Assembly: GCA_028289345.1 (NCBI GenBank)
Contig: JANQQL010000015.1
Coordinates: forward strand, 186,001-250,000
Reading direction: 5' to 3'
DNA from: Planctomycetota bacterium
GTDB taxonomy: Bacteria > Planctomycetota > B15-G4 > SIAN01
DNA length: 64,000 nt
Shown here: piece after piece, positions 8,213-16,854 of the stretch
Numbering within the stretch: position 1 is the stretch's first letter
Layout of the letters: every line of letters starts with the position of its first letter
Notes under the pieces: generated by a model
Seen by the model: the letters and a program-made list of their open reading frames with translations, nothing else
Database searches by the model: none
What the model was told of the DNA's origin: nothing
Made by a program: the position numbers and the translations under genes

Positions 8213-9625
8213 ATGATCCTCCTCTGGGTCACTCTCTCCCCTTCTCGGACTCGCGTGGTCATCGAGTATTTCATCCCTCCGGTGCTTGCGCTGGCTTCTT
8301 GCCTGTCTGCAGCCCATGCGTTGCTCTTCAAGCGCAGCCCCGTCGCCGCGTGGTCTTGGATCGTTTGTTGTCTCAGCCTCCCTCTGGCGGGCCCGCTGCT
8401 GTACTGGACGTTCGGCCGCAACCGAATTCGCACCGGCGCTCTGCCGCGCAGCGGAAGGTCCTGTCCCGAAGAGTTGGCCCATTCTCACCACCTTCGCTCA
8501 CTCTCCGACCGCGTGACTCGTCATCCCTTGACGGGAGACAACTCAGTGCGCGCTCTGGTCAACGGAGAGCAAGCGTTTCCTGCGATGCTGGAAGCGATCT
8601 CTCAAGCCAAGCAGTCCATTTCCTTGGCGACCTACCTCTTCCAGTCCGATTCCGTGGGAACACAGTTCGTGGAGGCCTTGGGGCAGGCTCGCGAACGGGG
8701 AGTGGACGTGCGAGTCCTGGTGGATGGATTGGGAGAGTGGTATTCGCGACCGCGCATTTCTGCACCGCTTCGGTCTCGAGGCATTCGAGTCCAACGATTC
8801 CTTCCTCCGACGTTGCTCCACCCCCACTTGCACCTGAACCTGCGCAATCACCGCAAGCTTCTGCTGATTGACGAAGCCCGCGGCTTCACCGGCGGAATGA
8901 ATCTCTCGCGGAAACACTTGGGGCAAGACGACACGGTGCGTCACCCGGCTCTCGACATTCATTTCGAGATTCACGGTCCGGTGGTCCGTCAGATGCAGGA
9001 AGTCTTCGAAGAAGACTGGCGATTCGTGACGGGCGAGCCTGGAGTCTCCGATCCCTCGCCCTCCGTCGGAACCGGGCCCGCGTACTGCCGGGCAGTGCCC
9101 GCCGGCCCCAACGAAGACTTCCAAAGGCTGCACTGGCTGATCTTGGGACTCGTCAACTCTGCCCAGAAGCGGGTGCGGATCATGACGCCGTACTTCGTTC
9201 CCCACCGGGAGCTGATCTCCAGTCTGGTGACCGCCGTCCTCCGCGGTGTCGAGGTCGAAATCCTGCTCCCTTCGAAGAACAACTTGCCCCTGGTGGCCTG
9301 GGCCGGGCGCTCGTTCCTGTGGGAGCTGGTGCAATATGGAGTCAAGGTGGGCTACCAACCTCCGCCTTTTCATCACACCAAGATTTTGCTGATCGATGAC
9401 GACTACAGTTTGGTCGGCTCCGCCAATCTTGACCCTCGGAGCCTACGACTGAACTTCGAGTTCAACTTGGAAGCCTTCGACGAATCCCTGGCCAGGACTC
9501 TGCACCAACACTTCGAGACGTGCTTCGATCAGGCCCGATCAGTGCGCGTCGAGGACTTGGAGTCGCGTCCGCTCCTGCTACGGATGCGCGACTCTTTGGC
9601 CAAACTTGCCTCTCCGTTCTTATGA
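8213..9625 (+). CDS. Cardiolipin synthase-like phospholipase D family protein
   Basis: 470 residues with two N-terminal hydrophobic segments (about residues 17-35 and 45-65) followed by two PLD domains, as in bacterial Cls. The first HKD motif is NHRKLLLIDEARGFTGGMNLS and the second is HHTKILLIDDDYSLVGSANLD. Both keep His, Lys and Asp, so the enzyme should be active in condensing phosphatidylglycerol to cardiolipin at the inner membrane. The closing segment LDPRSLRLNFEFNLEAFD is typical of the family. The start is less sure: ATG 8213 has a GA-rich stretch upstream, but a GTG at about 8258 is possible. pgsA and pgpA, which make its substrate, are at 16.9-18.0 kb. Confidence 0.92.
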   Translation: MILLWVTLSPSRTRVVIEYFIPPVLALASCLSAAHALLFKRSPVAAWSWIVCCLSLPLAGPLLYWTFGRNRIRTGALPRSGRSCPEELAHSHHLRSLSDRVTRHPLTGDNSVRALVNGEQAFPAMLEAISQAKQSISLATYLFQSDSVGTQFVEALGQARERGVDVRVLVDGLGEWYSRPRISAPLRSRGIRVQRFLPPTLLHPHLHLNLRNHRKLLLIDEARGFTGGMNLSRKHLGQDDTVRHPALDIHFEIHGPVVRQMQEVFEEDWRFVTGEPGVSDPSPSVGTGPAYCRAVPAGPNEDFQRLHWLILGLVNSAQKRVRIMTPYFVPHRELISSLVTAVLRGVEVEILLPSKNNLPLVAWAGRSFLWELVQYGVKVGYQPPPFHHTKILLIDDDYSLVGSANLDPRSLRLNFEFNLEAFDESLARTLHQHFETCFDQARSVRVEDLESRPLLLRMRDSLAKLASPFL

Positions 9626-9643
9626 AAAACCAGTTCTTCCCAC

Positions 9644-9892
9644 TCATTGACTTCCCGGAGCGGAGCGGCGCCGTGCTCGATGTCGGCGCCACCGCCAGCG
9701 GAGCTTCCGGAAGCAACGACCCGGAACACTGCGCCGGCCAAGAAGAGCGATGCCCGCAGCGATGAGCAGGGCTCCCTGAAGAAACGGCAACACGAGACCC
9801 ACGATTCCCACGGCGATGCATAGCCACCCCAAAACCAACCGTCCCAGTGATCGGCCTTTCGACGCGGAGTCGACGTCGTTGCGTTTGGTCAC
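9644..9892 (-). CDS. Small membrane protein resembling the PGPGW family
   Basis: 82 residues with a central double hydrophobic stretch (LGWLCIAVGIVGLVLPFLQG and ALLIAAGIALLGRR) followed by a very basic tail (RKLRWRWRRHRARRR). Small proteins with two TM segments and a basic C-terminus, built like LGW...GLVLP.LPG, occur widely as PGPGW transmembrane proteins of unknown role. Here the second P/G motif reads VLPFLQG. The GTG start overlaps the start of the plus-strand EEP gene head to head by up to 77 nt, so one of the two starts is probably downstream. It is supported by composition only. Confidence 0.5.
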   Translation of the reverse strand: MTKRNDVDSASKGRSLGRLVLGWLCIAVGIVGLVLPFLQGALLIAAGIALLGRRSVPGRCFRKLRWRWRRHRARRRSAPGSQ

Positions 9893-10592
9893 TTACAACA
9901 TCCACAAGGGAATCGGTGGGGTGGACCGCCGATATCGAATTCGCCGAATCATCCAGGTCCTCGAGCGTATGCGCCCGGATCTGCTTTTCCTCCAGGAAGT
10001 CGACGAAGGAGCCCCCCGGTCCCGGCGCGAAAGACAGGTGGACGTCATTGGCGACGCCTTGGGCTTCCGGGAGCGAGTCTACGTTCCGAACGTCACCTTG
10101 AAAGAAGGTCACTACGGAAACGCGATCCTCGCGCGAGAGCACTTCGATTACGAAGAAAACGTCGATCTCACGTTGCGCTGGAAGAAACGCCGCTCCGCGT
10201 TGCACGCACGACTGACCACCCAAGGAGTCCGCCTGTGGCTGTTCAATGTGCACTTGGGTCTCGCCGAATTCGAAAGGCGCCGCCAGCTGGAACGAGTGCT
10301 GCGCTACCAGGTGCAGCATCACTGCCCGCGGGACGCCGCGGTGATCGTGGCCGGTGATTTCAACGACGTTTGGGGCTCTCTGGGCCCCAAGGTTCTGACC
10401 CCGGCGGGCTATCGCACCACTCGAAAACCCGCAGCCACGTTTCCGGCGGTTCGGCCGCTCCGGTGCTTGGACCGAGTATTCGTTCGGGGTCCCATTCAAC
10501 TGCGCCGTTGCTCGCGCAGCCGCATGAAACTCGCCCAAGCCGCTTCGGATCACCTACCGGTGCTAGCAACGATGGACTTGGCAGACCGCTGA
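9816..10592 (+). CDS. Endonuclease/exonuclease/phosphatase (EEP) family protein
   Basis: Up to 258 residues. The EEP fold is clear: LRLVTYNIHKGIGG (strand with the metal-ligand Asn), LLFLQEVDEG (catalytic Glu), NVHLGLAEFERRRQ, VAGDFNDVWG (Asp/Asn) and the terminal SDHLPVLATMDL (Asp-His pair). Stand-alone proteins of this kind cleave phosphodiester bonds in lipids, nucleic acids or sugar-phosphates. The gene follows the cardiolipin synthase-like gene, and the same pairing of PLD and EEP genes is known in other bacteria, so a lipid substrate is plausible. The ATG at 9816 overlaps the opposite-strand gene; a TTG at 9879, just before the LRLVTYN strand, is an alternative start. Confidence 0.88.
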   Translation: MHSHPKTNRPSDRPFDAESTSLRLVTYNIHKGIGGVDRRYRIRRIIQVLERMRPDLLFLQEVDEGAPRSRRERQVDVIGDALGFRERVYVPNVTLKEGHYGNAILAREHFDYEENVDLTLRWKKRRSALHARLTTQGVRLWLFNVHLGLAEFERRRQLERVLRYQVQHHCPRDAAVIVAGDFNDVWGSLGPKVLTPAGYRTTRKPAATFPAVRPLRCLDRVFVRGPIQLRRCSRSRMKLAQAASDHLPVLATMDLADR

Positions 10593-10644
10593 ACAAGGCC
10601 TCCCATCGACGATCGAAACAGGTCCGTCTCCGTCGGGGCAGAGA

Positions 10645-12924
10645 TCACAACAGAGACACCGGGTCCACATCGAGAGTCACCCGGACGGGAGCGGAGGTCA
10701 TGACACGGCTCCGTGCGTAGCTCACCAGATCGCGGAAGTCGTCTTCTTTTTCGGTCTTCACCAGAATCTGAAAACGACTGCGACCGCGAACCCGCGGAAT
10801 GGGACATGCCGCCGGTCCCAGAATCCCCCACGAAACCCGACCGGCGCTCTCGAGGCGTTCCCTGACCTCTTGAGCCGTTTGCTTGCCCCGTTCCTCTTCC
10901 GGGTGAGAGATCAGGATCCTCAAGAGTTGCGCGAACGGGGGATAGAGCGTTTCCTGCCGCTCCTGGAGTTCCCCCTTCACGAACTTCTCGTAGTCGTGTT
11001 CTACCGCCGCAAGGATGGCCGGGTGATGGGGTTGGAAAGTCTGCACCAGCACACGTCCTCCGCGATCCGAACGCCCCGCTCTTCCCGCCACCTGGGCGAC
11101 CAACTGGAACGTGCGCTCCGCCCCGCGGTAGTCGGGCAATGACAGGGACGTGTCCGCAAAGATGATCCCGACCAGGGTGACCCGCGGAAAGTCGAGCCCC
11201 TTGGCAATCATTTGCGTGCCAATCAGAAGATCCAGCTCGCCTTTGCCGAAATCGGCGAGGATTCTCTCGTGAGATCCACGGGTCCCGGTGGTGTCCGAGT
11301 CCATGCGCGCCACCCGGGCCTGAGGAAAATTGCGCCGGAGTTCCTCTTCCACTCTTTCGGTACCGAATCCAAGAGCCCGCATGCCGGGTGCCTCACAATT
11401 CGGACACTGAGTCGGGACCGACTGTTCATGGCCACAAAGATGGCAAAGCAAGCGACCGGCCCGGCGGTGCAATACCAGGGAGACCGAGCAGTCTTGGCAT
11501 TGGACTGATTCCCGGCACGCCATACAGACATTCACCCGAGCAAAACCACGTCGATTCAGGAACAGAATCGCCTGCTCACCGCGCTGCAGGGTCCGGTGAA
11601 TCTGCTCTTTCATCGGCGCACTGAGTGCCGAGGGAACCTTCTGAAAAGGAAGGCTGCCGAGATCGAGAATGGCGGTTTCGGGAAGCACCCCGCCCCCCAC
11701 GCGGTTCGGCAGACGGAGCAAGGAAAGCTCTCCCTGTTGGGCCGCGACGAAAGATTCCAGACTCGGAGTGGCCGAGCCCAAGATGACGATCGCACCTTCG
11801 AGCTCTGCTCGCTTGCGGGCGACGTCGCGAGCGTGGTAGCGGGGCGGACTCTGCTGCTTGAAACTGGGCTCGTGTTCTTCGTCCATGACCAGCAAGCCCA
11901 GTTTCGGTACCGGAGCGAAGATGGCCGAACGAGCACCGACCACCACGTCCACCTCCCCGGATCGAATCCTACCCCAGGCCTGCACCCGCTCGCGTTCCGT
12001 GAGCCGCGAATGCAACACGGCGATGCGGGGAAAGCGACTGCGAAACCTCGCCACGGTCTGCGGGGTCAGTGCGATCTCCGGGACCAGGACGATGCCCTGC
12101 TTGCCAGCCTGCACCGCTTCTTGCAGCGCTCGCAAGTAAACCTCGGTCTTGCCGCTGCCGGTCACTCCGAAGAGGAGAAACCCTTGGGGACGACTGCGAC
12201 GCATGGCCAGCCGTACCGACGCGACCGCGAGTTCTTGCTCGGCGGTCAGGGGCGGAGGAGACGCTTGTTCGGCAGAGTCCCCCGCAACTTCCTCTGGCTC
12301 GCCTTCAACGAAGATGCGACGAATCAGCCCTTTGGTTTCGAGCCCGCGCAGGGGTTGGTTGCTGTCGAGGTGGGCGAGTCGACGGATCTCCCGCTCTTCT
12401 GCCGAGCCGCCCACTTGGGCGAGGATGCGCAGCGCGCGGGCCTGTTTGGGAGCCCGTTTCTCGATCTTTTCGACCAGTTCCCGGATCCCACCTTCGGAAC
12501 GGTCTTCCACGTCCAAGGACACGTGGGCGATGCGACGGATCTTGCCGCCACGTCGCAACGGCGGTGGCAACGCGGCTTCCAAGGTTTCTCCGAGGGACGC
12601 CCCAAACTTCTCAGAGACCCAGCGACACAGCTCGATGATCGGACCCGGAATCCGACTTTCGATTCCGAGCACCTCTTGCACGTCGAGCACTCGCTCCACT
12701 TCCGGAGCTGAGTCGAAACCGATCACCGTCCCGATGCGAGAGCGGCCACGAAAGAAGACCCGCACGCGATCCCCAACCATCGGTTGCGGAGAGAGCGTGG
12801 ACGGCACTCGATAGTGGAACCCGCGCAGAACCGGCACCGAGATCGCGACTCTCGCAAACTCCCCGTGCGGAGAAGATCGCTGCGGTTCCTGGGCGGTATC
12901 CAACTTGGCCTCCGACGATGCCAA
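10645..12924 (-). CDS. priA: Primosomal protein N' (replication restart helicase PriA)
   Basis: 759 residues, about the usual length. It has the N-terminal 3'-DNA-binding region (VPVLRGFHYRVP), a superfamily 2 helicase with Walker A in FGVTGSGKTEVYLRAL, Walker B as MDEEHEPSFKQ, and motif VI in VAQVAGRAGRSDRGG. Between the helicase lobes are eight cysteines in CxxC pairs (CMAC, CQDC, CHLC, CPNC) that bind two zincs. PriA reloads the replicative helicase at collapsed forks. It reads away from the EEP gene on the opposite strand, with only 52 nt between the two stops. The start lies near the BlaI-type gene with about 127 nt between. Confidence 0.97.
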   Translation of the reverse strand: MASSEAKLDTAQEPQRSSPHGEFARVAISVPVLRGFHYRVPSTLSPQPMVGDRVRVFFRGRSRIGTVIGFDSAPEVERVLDVQEVLGIESRIPGPIIELCRWVSEKFGASLGETLEAALPPPLRRGGKIRRIAHVSLDVEDRSEGGIRELVEKIEKRAPKQARALRILAQVGGSAEEREIRRLAHLDSNQPLRGLETKGLIRRIFVEGEPEEVAGDSAEQASPPPLTAEQELAVASVRLAMRRSRPQGFLLFGVTGSGKTEVYLRALQEAVQAGKQGIVLVPEIALTPQTVARFRSRFPRIAVLHSRLTERERVQAWGRIRSGEVDVVVGARSAIFAPVPKLGLLVMDEEHEPSFKQQSPPRYHARDVARKRAELEGAIVILGSATPSLESFVAAQQGELSLLRLPNRVGGGVLPETAILDLGSLPFQKVPSALSAPMKEQIHRTLQRGEQAILFLNRRGFARVNVCMACRESVQCQDCSVSLVLHRRAGRLLCHLCGHEQSVPTQCPNCEAPGMRALGFGTERVEEELRRNFPQARVARMDSDTTGTRGSHERILADFGKGELDLLIGTQMIAKGLDFPRVTLVGIIFADTSLSLPDYRGAERTFQLVAQVAGRAGRSDRGGRVLVQTFQPHHPAILAAVEHDYEKFVKGELQERQETLYPPFAQLLRILISHPEEERGKQTAQEVRERLESAGRVSWGILGPAACPIPRVRGRSRFQILVKTEKEDDFRDLVSYARSRVMTSAPVRVTLDVDPVSLL

Positions 12925-13051
12925 CGGTCCTCAACGAGGACGACTCCAGCAACACGAAGGTTACAGGTTGCGCCAGGGTCGCACACCGAATCACTTCTGG
13001 CGCGACTCGCGGAGCGCGGGTCCCACTCGAGAGCTTCTCATCAAGCGGGAT

Positions 13052-13447
13052 TCACTTGGAAATCAGCGTCGGTTCCGGATCGTGCTGGAGCTGTTGCAGC
13101 ACTCGCAGGCGACCATCGGTCGTCATTCCATCGCAGGCAGCTTGAAAGACCGCGTGGACCGCGGCCTCGGGCGCCTGAGGAAAATAAGTCTGAATGAGGT
13201 ACTGAACGGCCGATTCTCGGGCAACCTCCCGAGGAATCGTCGATCGGTACAAGAAACGTGGCCCCTGCTTCTCGTGGCAAAGGTGGCCTTTCGCTTCCAA
13301 AGTGCGCAGGGTGGAGCGGACCGCAGAGTTACTGGGTGGGTCCGCCAACCCATCTTGAATCTGTGCGACAGTCGCGCTCCCCAGACGCAAAATCACATCC
13401 AGGACCTGTCGTTCGCGTCGGCTTAGCGCCGGGCTCGCCAAGGGCAT
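13052..13447 (-). CDS. BlaI/MecI/CopY-type transcriptional repressor
   Basis: 131 residues from the ATG at 13447, which has GAGGAA 5-6 nt upstream; a longer frame exists but lacks a ribosome site. The winged helix-turn-helix reads LSRRERQVLDVILRLGSATVAQIQ and SAVRSTLRTLEAKGHL, followed by YRSTIPREVARESA and a dimerising C-terminal helix region. This is the BlaI layout. Repressors of this family bind TACA/TGTA-type dyads and usually pair with an M56 BlaR1 protease that cleaves them. No BlaR1 gene is adjacent here. The target is unknown; the left-edge dyad at 79-114 is one candidate. Confidence 0.85.
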   Translation of the reverse strand: MPLASPALSRRERQVLDVILRLGSATVAQIQDGLADPPSNSAVRSTLRTLEAKGHLCHEKQGPRFLYRSTIPREVARESAVQYLIQTYFPQAPEAAVHAVFQAACDGMTTDGRLRVLQQLQHDPEPTLISK

Positions 13448-14122
13448 CTCGATTCCTCGCTCGAATCCAAAACCGGAGTCGCCGCTTCCATGCGGCTGCA
13501 CAGCCCACTCCTTCTTTCCCGAACCTCACGGACCGGGTCCTCGCAAATGGAGTCCCCTTCCGTGCAACGACCCGATGCGGAAAAAGCCACATCGGCCAGG
13601 CTCCGGAAAACGAGCGTACTGCGCGCACTCCCCCTTCTTGGGAAACCGTCGGGAGTTCGCCGTGGATCGACGGATACGGCTTTGAACAACCAGTTACCAA
13701 TCCTGGTTACCAAACACGTGTCGAAATGTATCCGTAACCACAGCAAGGAGATGACAAGGTCCACTGGGTTCGACGGATCGAACCCGCGCAAGGTTCCCTC
13801 TCCATGAGATGTTTCTGGAACGAGAACCGAGCTATCTCCGAGTTGTTGTTTTCTTTCTTTTCATTACTTCCAGAGCCAGTGGAGAGTTCGTCACCCAGCG
13901 AACTTCTCTCAACGAATCTCCATCTGCGGGACACGAGCGAACCGCCCAGCCAGGGTTCGCTCTCGAGTGTCACCGTTTCGGTCGCTGTTTGCCTTTGCGG
14001 AACGAATCGGTTTATTGATCCGTCCTTTGATCCCGCTCTCCTCTCCGCAAGAATCTCTTCGCCAGTGATCCTGTCCTTTCATCGCTGACGCCAGAATCCG
14101 TCAGATCGAGAGGAGCCAGCAC
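13448..14122. other. Long intergenic region with a hairpin, no gene supported
   Basis: About 675 nt between the divergent BlaI-type and yjbQ genes, with AT-richer patches near 13680-13740 and 13800-13870 that could hold promoters. Within it, GGGTTCGA-CGGA-TCGAACCC (13766-13785) is a perfect 8-bp stem with a 4-nt loop, without a U-tract. CGGATAC (13673-13679) and GTATCCG (13728-13734) are 7-bp inverted repeats flanking a GTTACCAA direct repeat. The hairpin is not a tRNA arm: no acceptor or anticodon stem can be built around it. Confidence 0.4.
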
Positions 14123-14545
14123 GTGAAGAGCTTTCGCAAGACTTTGACCGTGAACGTCCCTGCACGCATGGACTTCGTAAACATCACGGGGGATGTCGAG
14201 ACAGCGCTGGCGGAGAGCGGAATTCAGGAAGGACTCTGTTTGGTCAACGCGATGCACATCACCGCCAGCGTTTTCATCAACGATGACGAGTCCGGCCTCC
14301 ACGAGGACTACCGGCGTTGGCTGGAGAAACTCGCACCGTTCAGTCCCTCCCCGGACGTCTACCACCACAACCGGACCGGCGAAGACAACGGGGATGCCCA
14401 TCACAAGCGACAGATCATGGGCCGAGAGGTGGTGGTCGCGGTGACCGACGGCAAACTGGATTTCGGGACTTGGGAGCGAATCTTCTACGGCGAGTTCGAC
14501 GGAAACCGCCCAAAGCGCCTTCTCATCAAAATCATCGGCGAGTGA
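14123..14545 (+). CDS. YjbQ family protein (secondary thiamine-phosphate synthase type)
   Basis: 140 residues, the family norm. GTG start with AGGAG 7 nt upstream. Family marks are [26 protein letters not shown], the [13 protein letters not shown] segment, the metal-binding [15 protein letters not shown], and the tail [21 protein letters not shown]. YjbQ proteins are small trimeric beta-barrels with a weak thiamine-phosphate synthase activity; their true role is uncertain. It stands alone, 33 nt from the convergent MazG-like gene. Confidence 0.93.
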   Translation: MKSFRKTLTVNVPARMDFVNITGDVETALAESGIQEGLCLVNAMHITASVFINDDESGLHEDYRRWLEKLAPFSPSPDVYHHNRTGEDNGDAHHKRQIMGREVVVAVTDGKLDFGTWERIFYGEFDGNRPKRLLIKIIGE

Positions 14546-14578
14546 CGAGGACGATCCTGGGGCGAGTCCGGTGCCGGC

Positions 14579-14887
14579 TCATCGGGTGGGCGGCGCGGGT
14601 TCGCTGCAAGCGCACGGGGTCGCTTCACAGCGAGGGCATCCCGGCCCGTACTTTGCCACCGCCGCGGCTTCCAGGTCGACCTGGGCAATGCTGGCCAGGG
14701 TGCTGAGCCAGGCCAGCACGTCGGCGAACTCTTCTTCCAGTGGCTTGCCCTTGTCGGATCGGCGCAGACTGCGGCTCAACTCTCCGACCTCTTCCGCGAA
14801 CCACATGAACGTGCCCTCGAGGCCTCGGGCTCGGTCCTTGGCACCGTAGATCTCGTCGATTCGCCGTTGGAACTGTGCAATCTTCAT
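14579..14887 (-). CDS. MazG-like nucleotide pyrophosphohydrolase
   Basis: 102 residues from an ATG with GAGGAG 5 nt upstream. The all-alpha MazG core is clear: MWFAEEVGELSRSLRR, then EEEFADVLAWLSTLA. The EExxE and ExxD acidic residues coordinate Mg and NTP phosphates, so it would hydrolyse (d)NTPs to monophosphates as a house-cleaning enzyme. The C-terminal tail CPRCEATPCAC adds four cysteines in CxxC...CxC spacing, which may bind zinc or serve as a redox tail. Confidence 0.88.
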   Translation of the reverse strand: MKIAQFQRRIDEIYGAKDRARGLEGTFMWFAEEVGELSRSLRRSDKGKPLEEEFADVLAWLSTLASIAQVDLEAAAVAKYGPGCPRCEATPCACSEPAPPTR

Positions 14888-15033
14888 CGGCTCTCCTCAT
14901 GCCCCCGCCCGACGTCGACGCCCGTGCCCGATCCTTCGAAACTCAAAAGGCCTGCCAAGATTCGGTTTGCCGGGTGACGCAGTGTCCACGTTGTTCGTTG
15001 CCCGCAACCACGACTCCCCACGGACCCGCCCGC

Positions 15034-15155
15034 GATTGAACCGATTTGGCCTCGTCTTCGCCCTCGATCCCTCACGAATCCACCGACTCGCCTGCAGTCC
15101 GACTCCTCGGCGGAAACGAAGATCCCTCGATCGGTCATCCGAGGCCATTTTCAGC
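15034..15155. repeat. Dispersed 3'-end repeat element, copy B
   Basis: It shares with the other copies the blocks CCTCGTCTTCG, ACGAATCCACCGA, GTCCGACTCCTCGGCGGAAACG, CCTCGATCGGTCATCCGAGGCC and TTTTCAGCG in the same order. It lies about 38 nt beyond the stop of the minus-strand PP2C-like gene (15193). The match to copy D over the right half is nearly exact. Confidence 0.65.
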
Positions 15156-15192
15156 GAACGCGGTGGGAGCCCTTGGCGGTTCCGGGAAGTCC

Positions 15193-16842
15193 TCAACCCG
15201 TGCGGCGAATCGAGAGCAGCACCAGGTCCTTCTCCAAAGGAGCATCGCCTCGGAATCGAGCCAAGGTTTTCATGATCCCATCGACGAATGCCGGCGACTC
15301 CCGCTCCGACTCCTTCGCGAATAGGGCTTGGAGTCGGGCTTCCCCAACGGCTTCTCCCGCTTCATTCCCCACCTCGAACAACGACCGGGTGCATAGCACC
15401 AGACGATCTCCCGACTCGAGCTCGACGGTGGTGTCCTGCATGGCGCGATCGAACACTGGCCCCTTGTCGAAGCCCAGGGCGATGCCGTCCAAGTGAACCG
15501 GCTCTGCCTTCGCACCGCCGCGTGGAATCATGAGCAGCGGCGGATGGCCGGCGTTGGCAACCCGCACCGAGTTCTCCTTGGGATCGATGAGGACCAACAA
15601 CATGGTGACATACATGCCTCGGCGGAGATCCGGGGCCAACAATCGGTTGACGATGCGAAGGAGGGCAGCCGGTGAACTCACCGTTTCAGAAACCGCCTTC
15701 ACCAAGGACCGAGCCATGGTCACCACCATGGCGCCGGGCACGCCGGCCCCGGAGGCCGACGCCACCACCAGCAACGTCGTTCCATCCTCCAGTGGCAGCA
15801 CGTCGTAGTAGTTCCCCCCGATGGCGCCCGCCAAATCCGAGTGCCCCGCACAGTCGTAGCCTTGGATCGAGGCCAGTTCATCGGGGAACAGGGCTTCTTG
15901 TACCTGTCTGGCAACGCCGATCTCGTGCTCCTGGGATGCCTGCTTGCGTTCCAGCTCTTGGGCTTCCAGGAGGCTGACGGTCATGTCGTCGAATGCCGAC
16001 GCCATGACTCCGATCTCATCGCTGGTATGAGCGCGGGTGCGATGCTTCAGATTGCCGTCGGCAACGATTTCGATGTCCCGGGTGAGATCGAGGATCGGCT
16101 GCGTGATCCGTTGGGCAACGACCCAAGAGATGATCAGGCCCAAGACGATGAACATGATCGCGAGCACGATGATCAGCCCGAGCAACTTGGTTAGAGTCTC
16201 GCCAATCTTTTCTTCGGACAGCGCCACCACGGCAAACCCGGCGTGCACATCTCCCACGGTGCGAATTGGCATGGTGTAGGTGCGTGCCGGGGTGGTCTGG
16301 CCCTTTAGTTCATAGAGCCCGCGCTGAATCGTGACGTTGTCGAACTCGCGTTCGGCACCAATCGGCGTCAGGCTGATCGTTCCACGGCCGTTGATCACCT
16401 GAGTCTTGCGTCGATCCAGAATGACCGCGTCCAACACTTTGGTGCCGACCGCATCGGCGATGGACTTGGCCCGCGCGCGGTTGGCATCGCGCTGCTGGCG
16501 GAACTCTTCCATTTCCGTGTGGTGAATTCGCGGCGCTTTGCCATCCGCGAACTCTGCCTCGCGACCTTCCAGGACCGTATGGTGTAGCACTTTCCAACAG
16601 CGATAGTCGACGGCGGCCATGGCCCGCACCGCCTGCATTCCGGCTTCGTCGATCTCGTCCGACAGCACGCGCTTCACGGTGGTGTAGACCAGCGGCGTGA
16701 ACACGATCATGGCCCCGGCCACGACCAAGGAAGTGGCCATCGAAAACTTGGCCGCAACCCCCAGGCCCGAGTGCTTCCCCCCTTGGCGACTGCCGCGCCC
16801 GGTTCCTGACTTTCCTCGGGAAGCCTTCTTTCGACGAGCCAT
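15193..16842 (-). CDS. Membrane HAMP protein with a degenerate SpoIIE/PP2C phosphatase domain
   Basis: 549 residues: a basic start, TM1 (about residues 30-52), a roughly 160-residue sensor-like loop, TM2 (GLIIVLAIMFIVLGLIISWV), a HAMP domain (RITQPILDLTRDIEIVADG), a short coiled coil and a C-terminal SpoIIE/RsbU-type PP2C domain. Active family members carry GGD, a DxSGxG turn and TDG, whose aspartates bind two metals. Here these read GGNYYD, VASASGAG and LCTRSLFE, so at least three metal-ligand Asp are replaced while the fold is kept. It is probably a pseudophosphatase that binds a partner rather than an enzyme. It lies 12 nt after pgpA on the same strand. Confidence 0.85.
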   Translation of the reverse strand: MARRKKASRGKSGTGRGSRQGGKHSGLGVAAKFSMATSLVVAGAMIVFTPLVYTTVKRVLSDEIDEAGMQAVRAMAAVDYRCWKVLHHTVLEGREAEFADGKAPRIHHTEMEEFRQQRDANRARAKSIADAVGTKVLDAVILDRRKTQVINGRGTISLTPIGAEREFDNVTIQRGLYELKGQTTPARTYTMPIRTVGDVHAGFAVVALSEEKIGETLTKLLGLIIVLAIMFIVLGLIISWVVAQRITQPILDLTRDIEIVADGNLKHRTRAHTSDEIGVMASAFDDMTVSLLEAQELERKQASQEHEIGVARQVQEALFPDELASIQGYDCAGHSDLAGAIGGNYYDVLPLEDGTTLLVVASASGAGVPGAMVVTMARSLVKAVSETVSSPAALLRIVNRLLAPDLRRGMYVTMLLVLIDPKENSVRVANAGHPPLLMIPRGGAKAEPVHLDGIALGFDKGPVFDRAMQDTTVELESGDRLVLCTRSLFEVGNEAGEAVGEARLQALFAKESERESPAFVDGIMKTLARFRGDAPLEKDLVLLSIRRTG

Positions 16843-16854
16843 CGATCACTCGAA

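Noticed and set aside
13766..13785. Possible tRNA T-arm (GGGTTCGA...TCGAACCC)
   Set aside because: It is only a simple perfect hairpin; no acceptor stem, anticodon arm or CCA can be placed around it.
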